From assembly GCA_036745875.1 (NCBI GenBank), contig DAIOFH010000012.1:1-45932 (forward strand): DNA of 45,932 nucleotides. Direction: 5' to 3'. Positions 35,301 to 43,538 of the stretch are shown in pieces (position 1 is the stretch's first letter; each line of letters opens with the position of its first letter). Below the pieces are notes generated by a model. It was not told the origin of the DNA, ran no database searches, and saw nothing but the letters and a program-made list of their open reading frames with translations. This stretch comes from DAIOFH01 sp036745875 (GTDB lineage: Bacteria > Planctomycetota > SZUA-567). A program made the translations under genes and the position numbers.

Positions 35301-37310
35301 GGCCGCGTTCATTTCCCGTGACAGGTCGGCCATCCAGCCGAGTGGTTTGTTGAAGAACGGGGACCAGGCGGCGGTGATTGTGTAGCCGTTGGTGTTGGCG
35401 CGTATCGTCTGTTCGAAGTCGTCTTCGGACATTTTGATGTAGAGTGGGAGATCGTCCAGGGTAAACTCGATCTCGGCGTTTTTCGAATCGTATTTGAAGC
35501 GTTCCGGGTCAATCGTAACCTTGTCGTTGCCGAAAGCGGCGAGGATTATGCGCCAGGCGGTCATGGTGCCGGGGTTTATCTTGCCGCGCCGGTTTTCCGA
35601 TTGCAGGGAGAAATACAGATCCTCCCGCTGGCGGAGCAATTTTTCGCCAGCCAGGCGAGTGTCGTCGATCAACTCCGCCGCCGACTCGGCGAGCTTTTCA
35701 CTGGGGGAGGTATCGTCCCCCGCCTGTTTCGCCAGTTCGAGGATGACCTCGTCGTTCGGCTCCGTCAGGCTGAGAACGGTGCGTGACACTTTTACCGCGT
35801 TATCGTAGATTTCGGAAAGGCGCATGGCCTGTTCCAGATGTTCGCGCGTGTTGGCGGAGGCGTCTCCCGGCAGGTTGTCCGGAGACAGCATTGCCTGCGG
35901 CTCCGCAATAAACTGCTTGAACGAAGTGGGAAGGCTGCCCAGCCGTTTCCTCAGGTCGCTGACCACCCGGACGGACAAGGCATCGCCGCTTTCGGCCGAG
36001 GAAGCGACATTCTCCAGTGTGGTGGAGACGTCCTTCTTGAAAGCGGAGACAAGTTCGGCGGTGATCTGGTAAAGCTCGTTGTCCAATGTCGAGACGGTCT
36101 GCTTGTCAAGATACGGGGCAAGCCCGTGCTGGAGGCTTTGCGCCTGCCAGGCCACTTCCTCCGGCGAAAACTTCGCCAGGTTCTGGCCCCGGGTATAAGA
36201 AATCAGTTTGTCGACAGCCTGCCGCCGCATGGCGATGGCAAGACCCGGGTCATCCCGCGCGGCCGCCTGTTCCAGGCCGTCCGCCAGGATGCGGGGCAGT
36301 TCCTGCGTATTGTTGTTGGCGATTTCCTCGCGGAAGGAGTCATAGATCTCGCCCTGTTGGCCGTAATATTCGATTTTATCCTTCGCGGCCGCCAGGCTGT
36401 TGCCCGCGATGGGGGGGACAAAGTCGTATGCCGCCGCCAGACGGTTCCACACATTCTCCACTGTGTAGAATTCCCCGTCTTTTGCCAGTGCGTCTTTCGC
36501 TTGCATTACCGAAGCGGCGACGCTGTTCATCTGGCCCATGGACGACGCGGAATCGGCCTTGGCCATATTCTGGTTCAGCGATTCGCGATTCTGCCAGCTC
36601 ATGTATTGTTGCCAGCCGAAAAATGCGGCGGCGGCAAGGATAAGAATCAGGACGACCGGCTTGACCTTGCTTCGGCGTCTACGGGGACGACCCGGAGCGC
36701 ACGGCGCCGGGCGTTCGGAAGTCCTGTTGTAAGAATAGGTAAAACCCTCGTCGTCGGACTCGGACGGCTTTTCGGAGGTGGAATTTTCCTCTTCTATGGT
36801 GGATTCGTTGTCGGAGAGCAATTTTTCCGCTTCCGCGGCATCATGGGTGTTCGCCTTGGGTGGCGGACCGTTCTGCTCTGGTTCGGGAGGCGAGACAAAG
36901 GCCTCGTCGGTCGGATCCGCGGTAATTTCCGCGGCCGGTTCCTCATGGTGCTCCGGAGGACTCGGGCGAATTTCAGTATGTCGGTCGGACATGCTCCTGT
37001 CGACGAACGGGGGGCGTACCGATTCCGCGGCCTGGCCAAGATCAATGCCGATCTGCTGTGGCGCATTGGCGTCAAAAAGAATGAAATCCGCGTCTATAGG
37101 GATGTCGACAACCGGCGGGTATGCGCCGGTCGCGTATTTTTTCGGCATTTGCGGGGGGATTTTCTGGTTTTGTGCTGCAGCTTCACCCTGCGTAGTGATT
37201 GTTACAGTCACCCGGTGTACTTTTTTACAAGCGGGACAAGTAAACTTCATATCCATCTTGTCGCCGGGCAGATCAAGGTATATGTCCGAGTTCGGGCATT
37301 TTACGCGCAT
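32385..37310 (-). CDS. Giant membrane-anchored protein with transglutaminase-like core
   Basis: 1641 residues, the largest gene here; overall function unknown. Residues 1-40 look like a small ribbon (C5, then TCPACKK with C25 and C28) similar to leaders of many Planctomycetota proteins. Residues 40-215 are Pro/Glu/Ser-rich and probably disordered, ending in a basic patch; a membrane helix follows (about 218-236, VVLILILAAAAFFGW). The rest is presumably outside the cytoplasm: a helical region to about 550, mixed domains, then a segment resembling a transglutaminase-like cysteine protease fold: GDCDDLAEV with Cys1072, and PAHAACGY with His1098. Residues about 1190-1600 are helical, TPR-like (SLYERVGMYEKSAELRRREL). 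GAGGAAG precedes the ATG at 37310. Confidence 0.85.
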   Translation of the reverse strand: MRVKCPNSDIYLDLPGDKMDMKFTCPACKKVHRVTVTITTQGEAAAQNQKIPPQMPKKYATGAYPPVVDIPIDADFILFDANAPQQIGIDLGQAAESVRPPFVDRSMSDRHTEIRPSPPEHHEEPAAEITADPTDEAFVSPPEPEQNGPPPKANTHDAAEAEKLLSDNESTIEEENSTSEKPSESDDEGFTYSYNRTSERPAPCAPGRPRRRRSKVKPVVLILILAAAAFFGWQQYMSWQNRESLNQNMAKADSASSMGQMNSVAASVMQAKDALAKDGEFYTVENVWNRLAAAYDFVPPIAGNSLAAAKDKIEYYGQQGEIYDSFREEIANNNTQELPRILADGLEQAAARDDPGLAIAMRRQAVDKLISYTRGQNLAKFSPEEVAWQAQSLQHGLAPYLDKQTVSTLDNELYQITAELVSAFKKDVSTTLENVASSAESGDALSVRVVSDLRKRLGSLPTSFKQFIAEPQAMLSPDNLPGDASANTREHLEQAMRLSEIYDNAVKVSRTVLSLTEPNDEVILELAKQAGDDTSPSEKLAESAAELIDDTRLAGEKLLRQREDLYFSLQSENRRGKINPGTMTAWRIILAAFGNDKVTIDPERFKYDSKNAEIEFTLDDLPLYIKMSEDDFEQTIRANTNGYTITAAWSPFFNKPLGWMADLSREMNAAGVDPDVFPQWEAMEGPGSLLAISTPATMSSDALGAVPAGQPVRRVFYGGRLRSVTELPRPAGAGEHSDDFRRAAERLHDAVMADDTVSQQIRQALKPILMGAYLPIDPRDYFDAAFCRRLIEADYLETYIKPMSADVKGALDGYRAALGKIEAGYDEFSIELENGDRLVAVARLDRNLTDGKANDQDSYTGEIIPRYTWRLERPAETVFYSPMPSRFNYAFMQAEYYPGKHKIRPAGVPDRTEVWHPAKGLLASYAKDAERAVGDPQLWDEAIGLDVGGPLNAVYGPPGWNFPIHVLERNDQDDPVKLATLDGVVPSPDFTGMANEDTRREAEDKWLDHTAEILSTPGELGLIFHQFFRYCSDSPLPEHPNLIGSHMGVSDTHQTVYQSLERRWVGRLIGDCDDLAEVFQVLTRKQGKLSYVMNLPAHAACGYVDKKGKDDFQFVVLQTGQVLQFNGPTLFDVVDAAYRSFDRSAGESHLTMDAVPLLLRFADEETRTPFVLSARIYEDQEYADSMIRVQGYWHEHVFSAGIREMEEMVAQDPEVGSVKELGSLYERVGMYEKSAELRRRELDLVKDNPQAKLSTLLEIAMLHVQDKNKQKALDALHEMEEQMQEFTRNNNVSDFMRAMSFRSQWAILLSRLGEPSRAWDLLKYDAEFTKRQQGYIADSVLRTLVIMYDKMSLNRDNPDVQFTDQDRQTMETVEKELVSAFQRGVFKEDDNYTQSIIRYYFLGRFAVAREGRERGLGILNLDGPYPKEAKDQAKRTSEITAEDWSWMRIAPQLYLSYGMEMLDREEFPHLYNPDAAKPLLENVARAVEKGTGLGSDVSGGDNQVRSGIALSFINRDLQAFRNSMSIVKEKDYSSLYDDAAMTFGLNCGLIPLGEFDAWIDAFREYFPGKQHYFKVVYRAIDKENYDHALKMAEATARFFPDEKLLVEEARFVRNLIPQLKAQKAARPSLDGAQANVVRPAA

Positions 37311-37693
37311 TGCCGCTTCCTCAAATTTCTATGCGGCGTTGCCGCATGGCTAAAATAAAAATCTCCCCTCGCAGCTTGTGCAAGCTGTCAGACATTCACA
37401 TCACTCAATTCTATGAATATGGATACGTCTATGCAATCCTCTTTGATTATTATGCCCCCAATATATGTTTTATCCTCCGCGGGAATTTGGTGAAAAAATA
37501 CGGATTTTGATTTTCCACCAGACGGCGTACAGCCACGGTGAACAAACGGGGTAAAATCGCCGGGAACGGGTTAAACAAGAGTCATATTAATTTTGTATGA
37601 GGAATATTTGCATGAGAAATCTTGATAAAAATTGGAAAAACATCAATAATAACGGGATCATTTCTTCATTGGCGGTCTTACGGGGGCATTTAG
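37311..37693. other. AT-rich divergent intergenic region
   Basis: No credible gene. Just upstream of the giant gene is a perfect hairpin ATGCGGC-GTT-GCCGCAT (37331-37347), and further out CAGCTT/AAGCTG (37372-37387). These could be operator or leader structures. No convincing sigma-70 promoter was found for either flanking gene. Confidence 0.45.
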
Positions 37694-39424
37694 ATGGGTA
37701 TGACGGACACCGTATTCACTGTAGCACAGATCAACCCGGTTGTAGGGGATGTCTTTGGCAATACCAAAAAAATCCTCTCCGTCCACCAGGATGCGGTAGC
37801 CCGGAAATCCCGGCTGGTCATCACGCCGGAACTGGGGATTACAGGCTATCCACTCGAAGACCTCGTAAACCACCCCGACCTTCTGGAAGCGGTATCGGCG
37901 GCCATCGACGTGCTCGCCTCTGCCACCAAGGGCACCGGAACAGCACTTCTCGTCGGCATGCCTCTCGGCGACGGGGAAGGGGTATACAATTCCGCCGTGG
38001 TCATCGACGACGGCAAACTTGTCCATGCGGTGAAGAAAAAGCATCTCCCCAATTACGGCGTTTTTGACGAAAAGCGGAATTTCCGCCCCTATGCGGGGCC
38101 GGTGAGACCGTTTGAAATGGACGGCATCAAGATCGGTTTGATGATCTGCGAAGATATGTGGCTCAAGGACGTCTCGGACGAACTCGCCAGGAACGGGGCG
38201 GAATTCCTCATCGCCATCAGCGCCTCGCCGTTCAGGGAAAACATATTCGAGACCCGTTTGCGCCAGGTCGCGGAAGCGAGGGTGCATGAAACGGACCTGC
38301 CGCTATTGTACGTCAACACCGTAGGCGGCCAGGACGAGATCGTTTTTGACGGCGGTTCCTTCCTCATCGATTCGCGGGGAAGGCGTATCCACCAGTTGCC
38401 CCTGTGGGAGGAGGCGGTGCGCGATTTCCGCCTCGCGGACCCGCAGGACAGCACCATCTCCAACGAATTCGCCGATCCCCTGGAATGCACCTGGCGCGCC
38501 CTGATGCTAGGCGTCCGGGATTATGTCCACAAATCCGGCTTTACGGACGTGGTGCTGGGGCTTTCGGGCGGCATCGATTCCGCCCTCTCCGCCGCCATCG
38601 CCGGAGACGCCCTCGGCCCCGAGCATGTGCATTGCGTTCGCCTGCCGTCCAAATACACCTCCGACCTCAGCAACGATTCGGCGGAAAAGATGTGCGCGAC
38701 ATGGGGGTTCCACATGCTTACCCTGCCGATAGAGGAAGTGGTGCAGGCAGCCGAAAAGACCCTCGCGCCCACTCTCCCGGCTGGCGAACTCAAACCGCTC
38801 ACCCTTGAAAACATGCAGGCAAGGGCAAGAGGCTACATGCTGATGTCGTTGTCGAACGACCAGGGCTGGCTCCTCCTCTCCACCGGCAACAAGTCGGAAA
38901 TCGCCGTCGGCTATACCACCCTCTACGGCGACATGTGCGGAGGATTCAACCCTTTTAAAGATGTATATAAGACAATGGTGTATTTGCTTGCCAATTGGCG
39001 CAACCAGCATCATTCCAAGGAACTTGCCGGGCCTTCAGGAGAGGTCATTCCGGAAGACATCATTGTCAGGCCGCCCTCGGCCGAACTGGCTCCGGACCAG
39101 AAGGATTCGGACAGCCTCCCCCCCTACCCCATCCTGGATTCGATTCTCGCGGAGATGGTGGAAAACCAGACGCCGATGACCAACATCGCCGAACTCGGCT
39201 TTGGGCAGGAGATGGTGGAAAAAGTATACAATCTTCTTCTGCATGCCGAATACAAGCGACGCCAGGGCGCTCCCGGACCGAAAACGACAACCCGCGCCTT
39301 TACCAAGGACAGACGGATTCCCATGATCAACCGTTTTGATCCAAAACAATATGATGCGTTGTTGAATCTGGGCGGCAGCAGCGGCATGCTTTATCTTAAA
39401 GCATTGCGCTGGAAGGACATTTGA
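37694..39424 (+). CDS. nadE: Glutamine-dependent NAD+ synthetase
   Basis: Final step of NAD synthesis: amidates nicotinic acid adenine dinucleotide, using ammonia released from glutamine. The 576-residue protein fuses an N-terminal nitrilase-type glutaminase with triad E46 (PELGITGYP), K116 (KKKHLPNYG) and C152 (LMICEDMW), to a C-terminal synthetase with the pyrophosphatase loop SGGIDS (291-296), STGNKSE and the end (MLYLKALRWKD). All catalytic residues are present. The ATG at 37694 follows a GGGGG stretch. A second ATG two codons on is possible. It is divergent from the giant gene and not in an operon with other NAD genes. Confidence 0.95.
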   Translation: MGMTDTVFTVAQINPVVGDVFGNTKKILSVHQDAVARKSRLVITPELGITGYPLEDLVNHPDLLEAVSAAIDVLASATKGTGTALLVGMPLGDGEGVYNSAVVIDDGKLVHAVKKKHLPNYGVFDEKRNFRPYAGPVRPFEMDGIKIGLMICEDMWLKDVSDELARNGAEFLIAISASPFRENIFETRLRQVAEARVHETDLPLLYVNTVGGQDEIVFDGGSFLIDSRGRRIHQLPLWEEAVRDFRLADPQDSTISNEFADPLECTWRALMLGVRDYVHKSGFTDVVLGLSGGIDSALSAAIAGDALGPEHVHCVRLPSKYTSDLSNDSAEKMCATWGFHMLTLPIEEVVQAAEKTLAPTLPAGELKPLTLENMQARARGYMLMSLSNDQGWLLLSTGNKSEIAVGYTTLYGDMCGGFNPFKDVYKTMVYLLANWRNQHHSKELAGPSGEVIPEDIIVRPPSAELAPDQKDSDSLPPYPILDSILAEMVENQTPMTNIAELGFGQEMVEKVYNLLLHAEYKRRQGAPGPKTTTRAFTKDRRIPMINRFDPKQYDALLNLGGSSGMLYLKALRWKDI

Positions 39425-39608
39425 TAATTCAAAATCGGCAGGAATTTCCCCTGGCAGCCATTATTACCGATAAAACAGGAAAAAAACTCCATCTATCTCT
39501 AAAGTTTCCCCCACACCAACCGCTACTAACTTATGCACGAGAAAAAGTGTCTCGGTTTGCTATACATAAGTTTAAACGGCAGTGGAACTTGCCGAAGAGG
39601 AGTTTGCT

Positions 39609-40568
39609 ATGGCCATGCCTAAACAATCTGCTAATCCTTACCTGAAAACGCAGGTGGAGACCGCGTCCAAGGAACAACTGGTCGTCATGCTTTTTGACGG
39701 GATTATCCGCTTTTCGGAAACAGCCCGTAAACACATGGAAAAGAAGGAAATAGAAGAAACGCACCATAACCTTATGCGCGCCCAGGCCATTGTCATGGAA
39801 TTGATTTATACCGTAGACAAGGAAAAAGGCGGCGAAATTGCGGAAAACCTTCTTGCACTCCACGCCTATGCTTACAGTTGCCTTGTCAATGCCAACATGC
39901 ACAAGGACACCACGAAAATCGATGAAGTACAGCACATCTATCGCGAACTGCGCGAAGGATGGATCGGTGCGATGCAAAGCCTCGGATTGAGTACAACCGC
40001 TCCGGCAGCCCCCACAGGGCCTGCCGCCGCAGCTCCCGCCACCGGAAAAACCCTCGGTTCCGCAGCGCCCAAAGCACCTGCCATGCCGCCGAAGCCTGCC
40101 GCTCCGACTGCCGGCTACGGCCCGGGAAAAACCATGCTTCCCCCGAACGCCCCCCAAGGCAGCAGCCTCCAGGCTCCGTCCCTTGGAAAAGCATTGATCC
40201 CCGGCATCCCCGCAGCAGCAGCGCCGACGGCCGCGGCCCCCGCCGCTCCGGCGATTCCCCCGGCGCCGGTCAAGCCGAGCCTGTCGATTCCGTCACAACC
40301 CCAGGCGGGCGGCCTCTACGGCATGGGCAAGACAGCCATGCCGGCAGCTTCCCAGACGCCGTCGGTGCCCGCCATGCCCAAGGCTCCGGTAAATGCCTAT
40401 GCCGCAAATATGGCGAACATGAATATTGCAAAACCTGCCACGCCCCCGACTGCGGCGGTTCCGCCCGCGGCAAACGTGGCTCCTGCCGCAGCAGCCCCGG
40501 TTACCCCGAACCAGCAGCAGAAATCCGCCATGCTTTCCGCTTACAACAAGGGCAGAAGCATCGCATAA
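39609..40568 (+). CDS. fliS: Flagellin chaperone FliS with long Ala/Pro-rich tail
   Basis: Residues 1-125 are FliS, the cytosolic chaperone that keeps flagellin unfolded for export: NPYLKTQVETASKEQLVVML, then FDGIIRF, a helical bundle and LREGWIGAMQ. FliS normally ends here. This protein continues to residue 319 with a low-complexity Ala/Pro/Gly region containing recurring YGxGKT and AMPKAP-like units, ending AMLSAYNKGRSIA. The start ATG at 39609 follows GAGGAG; an ATG nine codons earlier has no ribosome-binding site. It is not next to fliD or flagellin genes. A strong terminator follows, then a mobile element. Confidence 0.88.
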   Translation: MAMPKQSANPYLKTQVETASKEQLVVMLFDGIIRFSETARKHMEKKEIEETHHNLMRAQAIVMELIYTVDKEKGGEIAENLLALHAYAYSCLVNANMHKDTTKIDEVQHIYRELREGWIGAMQSLGLSTTAPAAPTGPAAAAPATGKTLGSAAPKAPAMPPKPAAPTAGYGPGKTMLPPNAPQGSSLQAPSLGKALIPGIPAAAAPTAAAPAAPAIPPAPVKPSLSIPSQPQAGGLYGMGKTAMPAASQTPSVPAMPKAPVNAYAANMANMNIAKPATPPTAAVPPAANVAPAAAAPVTPNQQQKSAMLSAYNKGRSIA

Positions 40569-40592
40569 AAAAATTAAACGACGATATCCCAA

Positions 40593-40626
40593 AAGCCCTT
40601 TGGCGGTCATGCCAAAGGGCTTTTTT
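40593..40626 (+). terminator. Terminator of fliS
   Basis: A perfect 12-bp stem AAGCCCTTTGGC/GCCAAAGGGCTT, the U-run continuing for six T. It lies 25 bp after the fliS stop and immediately before the direct repeat that borders the mobile element. Confidence 0.92.
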
Positions 40627-40628
40627 GT

Positions 40629-40999
40629 GGTCACGCCCAACTGGACACGACTATTTTTCGAAATCGCGATTGTAACATGCCATTTTGAAAGAAGATTCCG
40701 TGTTTTGCTCGTAGCGGAGGCAAGGCGGCCTGGATCCCGGCAGCTGCGAACGTTTCTTTCCGCACCCGGTTTATTGTATGGACGCCGGGATGACGGTTTC
40801 GGGGGGATGCGGCGCTTTCGGGACGGAGGCCTGTCTCCGCACCGAAAGCGCCGCAATCCCCTTTTTTCGTCATCCCGGCGGGGTTACATCGAACCGGGCG
40901 AAAAAACCTACGCAGCTGCCGGGATCCAGGTCGCCTTGCCTCCGCTACGAGAAAAGCATACCCCTTTCTTCAAAAATAGCCGTGTAGTGGGTCACGCCC
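40629..40999. mobile_element. MITE-like palindromic element with 10-bp flanking direct repeats
   Basis: A 351-bp non-coding segment (40639-40989) bordered by identical GGTCACGCCC copies (40629-40638 and 40990-40999), a likely target-site duplication. The termini are inverted (ACACGACTATTTTT left; ACACGGCTATTTTT as reverse complement of the right). Inward follow further matched arms: a GTAGCGGAGGCAAGGC / GCCTTGCCTCCGCTAC block continuing to CCGGCAGCTGCG, then CGCCGGGATGACG / CGTCATCCCGGCG (40783-40795, 40868-40880), then GCGGCGCTTTCGG / CCGAAAGCGCCGC (40809-40821, 40842-40854), and a small central stem. The whole element can thus fold into one long hairpin. No transposase. A shortened copy lies at 21291-21428. 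Confidence 0.85.
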
Positions 41000-41035
41000 T
41001 CAGTCGGCAATCGAGTTTATGACTGAGTTTTCGTT

Positions 41036-41968
41036 TCATAACTCCCGCTGCATCATCATGGTTCTGTTCAGCTCCTTGAAGCCGCATTTGGCGTACAGCG
41101 CGAGGGCGGGGTCATTGTCGGCATAGACATGGATTTCCACCTCGTCGCCGCCGAGAGCACCGACATGGGCCAGAAGATGGTCGATGTTTTTGCTGGCATG
41201 GCCTTTGCCACGAGAGAAGGGCGGTGTATTGACGCCGAAAAGGCTGTAAATGTTTTTGCCTTCCTGTTTGGATTCGCCAGGCATAAATCCATAGATGGCA
41301 CGTGAAAGAATGCTGCCCTTCCAGTCGACAAGATTATGGTCCCACAACTCCCGCGAGCGGAAAACATTGTCGAGCCAGGTATCGCAGCGGCGCATGCCGG
41401 TGTGGCACTGCATCCAGACAGGTATCGGCACCTCTACTGGACGCGTGGGGGCGCGCATCACCAGGCTTGGCCGTCTTTCATTGAATCCGGCACGGCTGAA
41501 AAGACGTTTGAGCTCCGGTTCTTCTGCAAAAATACCGGAGCGCTCGGAACCGTCGGCGAGGGTCGTATAGACGCAGCCATAGGGCCAGGCGCCCATGGCG
41601 TCTATGAGTTCAAGGCGCGGCGTAACCCTCTCCAGGGCGTCTGTAGCCATAGCCAGCAGGCGTGACCCGATCCCCTGGTTGCGGTACTGCTTGTCGACCA
41701 GGAGCGCCTCCACCGCCCCTCCGGGCGCATAGCCGTATTCGTACATGTATGTGGCATGGGCAAAACCGACAACGCGGCCGTCGACCGCCGCTTCACAGAG
41801 AAAACTGCACCTGTCGGCGTGGCTGGCGGTGAAAATCAACTGGAGCAATTGTCCCGACCAGGGGAAGAAAGCATGCCGTCCCGCTGCGTTCGCATTCCAT
41901 AGCGAGGCTATGGAATCAAGCTCGGCTAACTCGTAACGCGATGTGGTGATGGAATAGGACAGGCCCAT
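41036..41968 (-). CDS. Tandem GNAT acetyltransferase
   Basis: 310 residues with two GNAT folds. The first (about 1-160) has the acetyl-CoA loop in VDKQYRNQGIGSRLLAMATD; the second (about 170-310) has PFSRGKGHASKNIDHLLAHV and the terminal NDPALALYAKCGFKELNR. Such tandem enzymes acetylate small amines (MshD is one example), but the substrate cannot be told. The second domain's loop lacks the classical R/Q-x-x-G-x-G/A spacing in part, so it may serve for substrate binding only. The ribosome-binding site before the ATG at 41968 is weak. It is a single gene, with the mobile element just beyond its stop. Confidence 0.85.
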   Translation of the reverse strand: MGLSYSITTSRYELAELDSIASLWNANAAGRHAFFPWSGQLLQLIFTASHADRCSFLCEAAVDGRVVGFAHATYMYEYGYAPGGAVEALLVDKQYRNQGIGSRLLAMATDALERVTPRLELIDAMGAWPYGCVYTTLADGSERSGIFAEEPELKRLFSRAGFNERRPSLVMRAPTRPVEVPIPVWMQCHTGMRRCDTWLDNVFRSRELWDHNLVDWKGSILSRAIYGFMPGESKQEGKNIYSLFGVNTPPFSRGKGHASKNIDHLLAHVGALGGDEVEIHVYADNDPALALYAKCGFKELNRTMMMQREL

Positions 41969-42086
41969 GTATTCCCGCCGCAGAGTAAAAAAAATAAAAC
42001 CGTATTCGTTATATCCGGTGGTTGTTTACTCTTACATGGTATGTGCCACAACTGAATGGGGCAAGAGGAAATGATGCAGAGAGGCG

Positions 42087-42650
42087 TTATAGCGATTCCG
42101 TGGCAAAGGGCCAGGATTTGATGCCGCCAAGATTGTAGACATTCTCATAGCCAAGGCGTGAAAAAATCTTTGCCGCATTGACGCTGCGGCGGCCGCTGCG
42201 GCAATAAATAAACAATTCAGTCGTTTTGTCGGGGATTAAACGCCGCGCAGCATCCGCCATGGCGTCGGGGGTGGCAAGTGGAATAAGGATACTGCCCGGA
42301 ATGCGGATTTCGGAATTTTCCTCCGCCGTCCGTACGTCCAGCAGGATCGCATTTTCGCCGCGTTGGATTCGCTGCCAGGCATCGTCAGGGGAGATATCAC
42401 GGTAACCTTTTCCCTTGACGGTATTGGCAGTCTGGCTTTCGGGCTGGGGCTTTTCCCTATCCGATACGTTCATCTTTATCGCTCCGACAATATCACCCAG
42501 TTCGGCGGCGAAATCATCCCTCGTCATCACGAGATAAGCGATCGAGGAGATCAGGGCAATGACCAGGACAAGCAATATCGCCCAAAAAGGCCGCCATTGA
42601 CGCACCATAGAACTGTCGGCTTCTTGGTCTGCTCCCTTATTCCCCGTCAT
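42087..42650 (-). CDS. Membrane-anchored rhodanese-like protein
   Basis: 187 residues: a short cytoplasmic start, one membrane helix (about 23-42), a spacer, and a rhodanese domain (about 83-187). The active loop is YCRSGRRS with Cys150, a six-residue loop as in single-domain sulfurtransferases; LDVRTAEENSEIRIPGSILI precedes it. It would hold a persulfide on Cys150 outside the membrane and may serve in sulfur transfer or redox sensing. The start ATG at 42650 has little ribosome-binding support; an ATG at 42608 is an alternative that keeps the helix. Confidence 0.88.
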   Translation of the reverse strand: MTGNKGADQEADSSMVRQWRPFWAILLVLVIALISSIAYLVMTRDDFAAELGDIVGAIKMNVSDREKPQPESQTANTVKGKGYRDISPDDAWQRIQRGENAILLDVRTAEENSEIRIPGSILIPLATPDAMADAARRLIPDKTTELFIYCRSGRRSVNAAKIFSRLGYENVYNLGGIKSWPFATESL

Positions 42651-42820
42651 CGCACCCGCACCCCCATGCCGTAATTATGCTGTAATCCGAATTATGGTGA
42701 ACCCACTCAGCAGATTCGATACGTTCCTCAAAAACAGGATCCTCTGCAAATAGTATACACATATTTATAAGAAAATCCGAGTGGAACTCAAAGCGGAAAG
42801 TTGAAATCCCCTCTGGACAG

Positions 42821-42853
42821 AAAAAACCGAAAACACAGTACGATGTTTTCGGT
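42821..42853 (-). terminator. Terminator of the STAS gene
   Basis: A perfect 10-bp stem ACCGAAAACA/TGTTTTCGGT with an eight-base loop, followed on the minus strand by a run of six U. It lies about 27 bp past the stop at 42880. Confidence 0.9.
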
Positions 42854-42879
42854 CTGGAGGTTATGACAGCGATAATTGT

Positions 42880-43242
42880 TCAGGCACGGGCGGAAACAGC
42901 TTCGTCAATGGAATCGCACAGATCCAGAAGCATCCGCGCGCCGTTCAGGTCGACCAGCTGGAGAACGCGCTCGTTGGCATTGCATATGACAAAGGTCCCG
43001 CCTTTCTCCTTCGCATGGTTGATCGCCTGCAACAGCGCGCCAAGGCCCGAACTGTTGATGCTGTGAACGTCAGTGAAGTCGGCGACAACGTGAATGTCGC
43101 CATTATTGATAAGTTGTTTGATCTGCCCCAACACATGGTCAGCATTGGTGGCGTCCATCTTGCCTTTGAAATACAGGAGACAGCCGTCCTTTATGGCAGA
43201 ATGCACCTCCCGGCGCAGTTCCATATCTGAGATCCTTGACAT
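42880..43242 (-). CDS. STAS-domain anti-sigma factor antagonist-like protein
   Basis: 120 residues forming one STAS domain: a beta strand GCLLYFKGKMDATNADHVLG, VVADFTDVHSINSSGLGALL with the serine pair where SpoIIAA-type proteins are phosphorylated, and the closing helix. Such proteins bind an anti-sigma factor or partner kinase when unphosphorylated. No kinase or phosphatase gene lies beside it, so its partner is elsewhere. The frame is open to 43329, but AAAGGAG directly before the ATG at 43242 sets the start. It is monocistronic with a strong terminator. Confidence 0.9.
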   Translation of the reverse strand: MSRISDMELRREVHSAIKDGCLLYFKGKMDATNADHVLGQIKQLINNGDIHVVADFTDVHSINSSGLGALLQAINHAKEKGGTFVICNANERVLQLVDLNGARMLLDLCDSIDEAVSARA

Positions 43243-43538
43243 GGCCACTCTCCTTTCCAATCTATAAGGTAACAATATATCGACAGTTTTTTCATAAATA
43301 TGCATGCTTTTCATATTATGAATGTACACCTGCTTCCCTACTCCTTTAGTATATACGCCAAAATAATCATCGGGATCGGCAAAAATCGCCGTTATTTTTT
43401 TTCACAGGATTCCATCGTGACGTAACCGTTTTTCATAACCATAGTACTCAAAAACTGTTACAGGACGATTGCCTCGGCCGATTTATTTGGCATATGGATT
43501 GCTTTCCATACCTTACCGTCTTGCAGAAAGGAACAGTT

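Noticed and set aside
35838..37358. 506-codon plus-strand frame opposite the start of the giant gene
   Set aside because: Covers the linker and membrane-helix region in antisense; composition is that of a shadow.
39440..39608. Sigma-28 or sigma-54 promoter before fliS
   Set aside because: ACCGATAA has no TAAA box at the right distance, TAAAGTTT lacks a proper -10, and the GG/GC pair near 39575 is spaced 11 rather than 10 bases.
43370..43402. Short stem CGGC/GCCG followed by a T-run
   Set aside because: Only four pairs and no plus-strand gene upstream for it to terminate.
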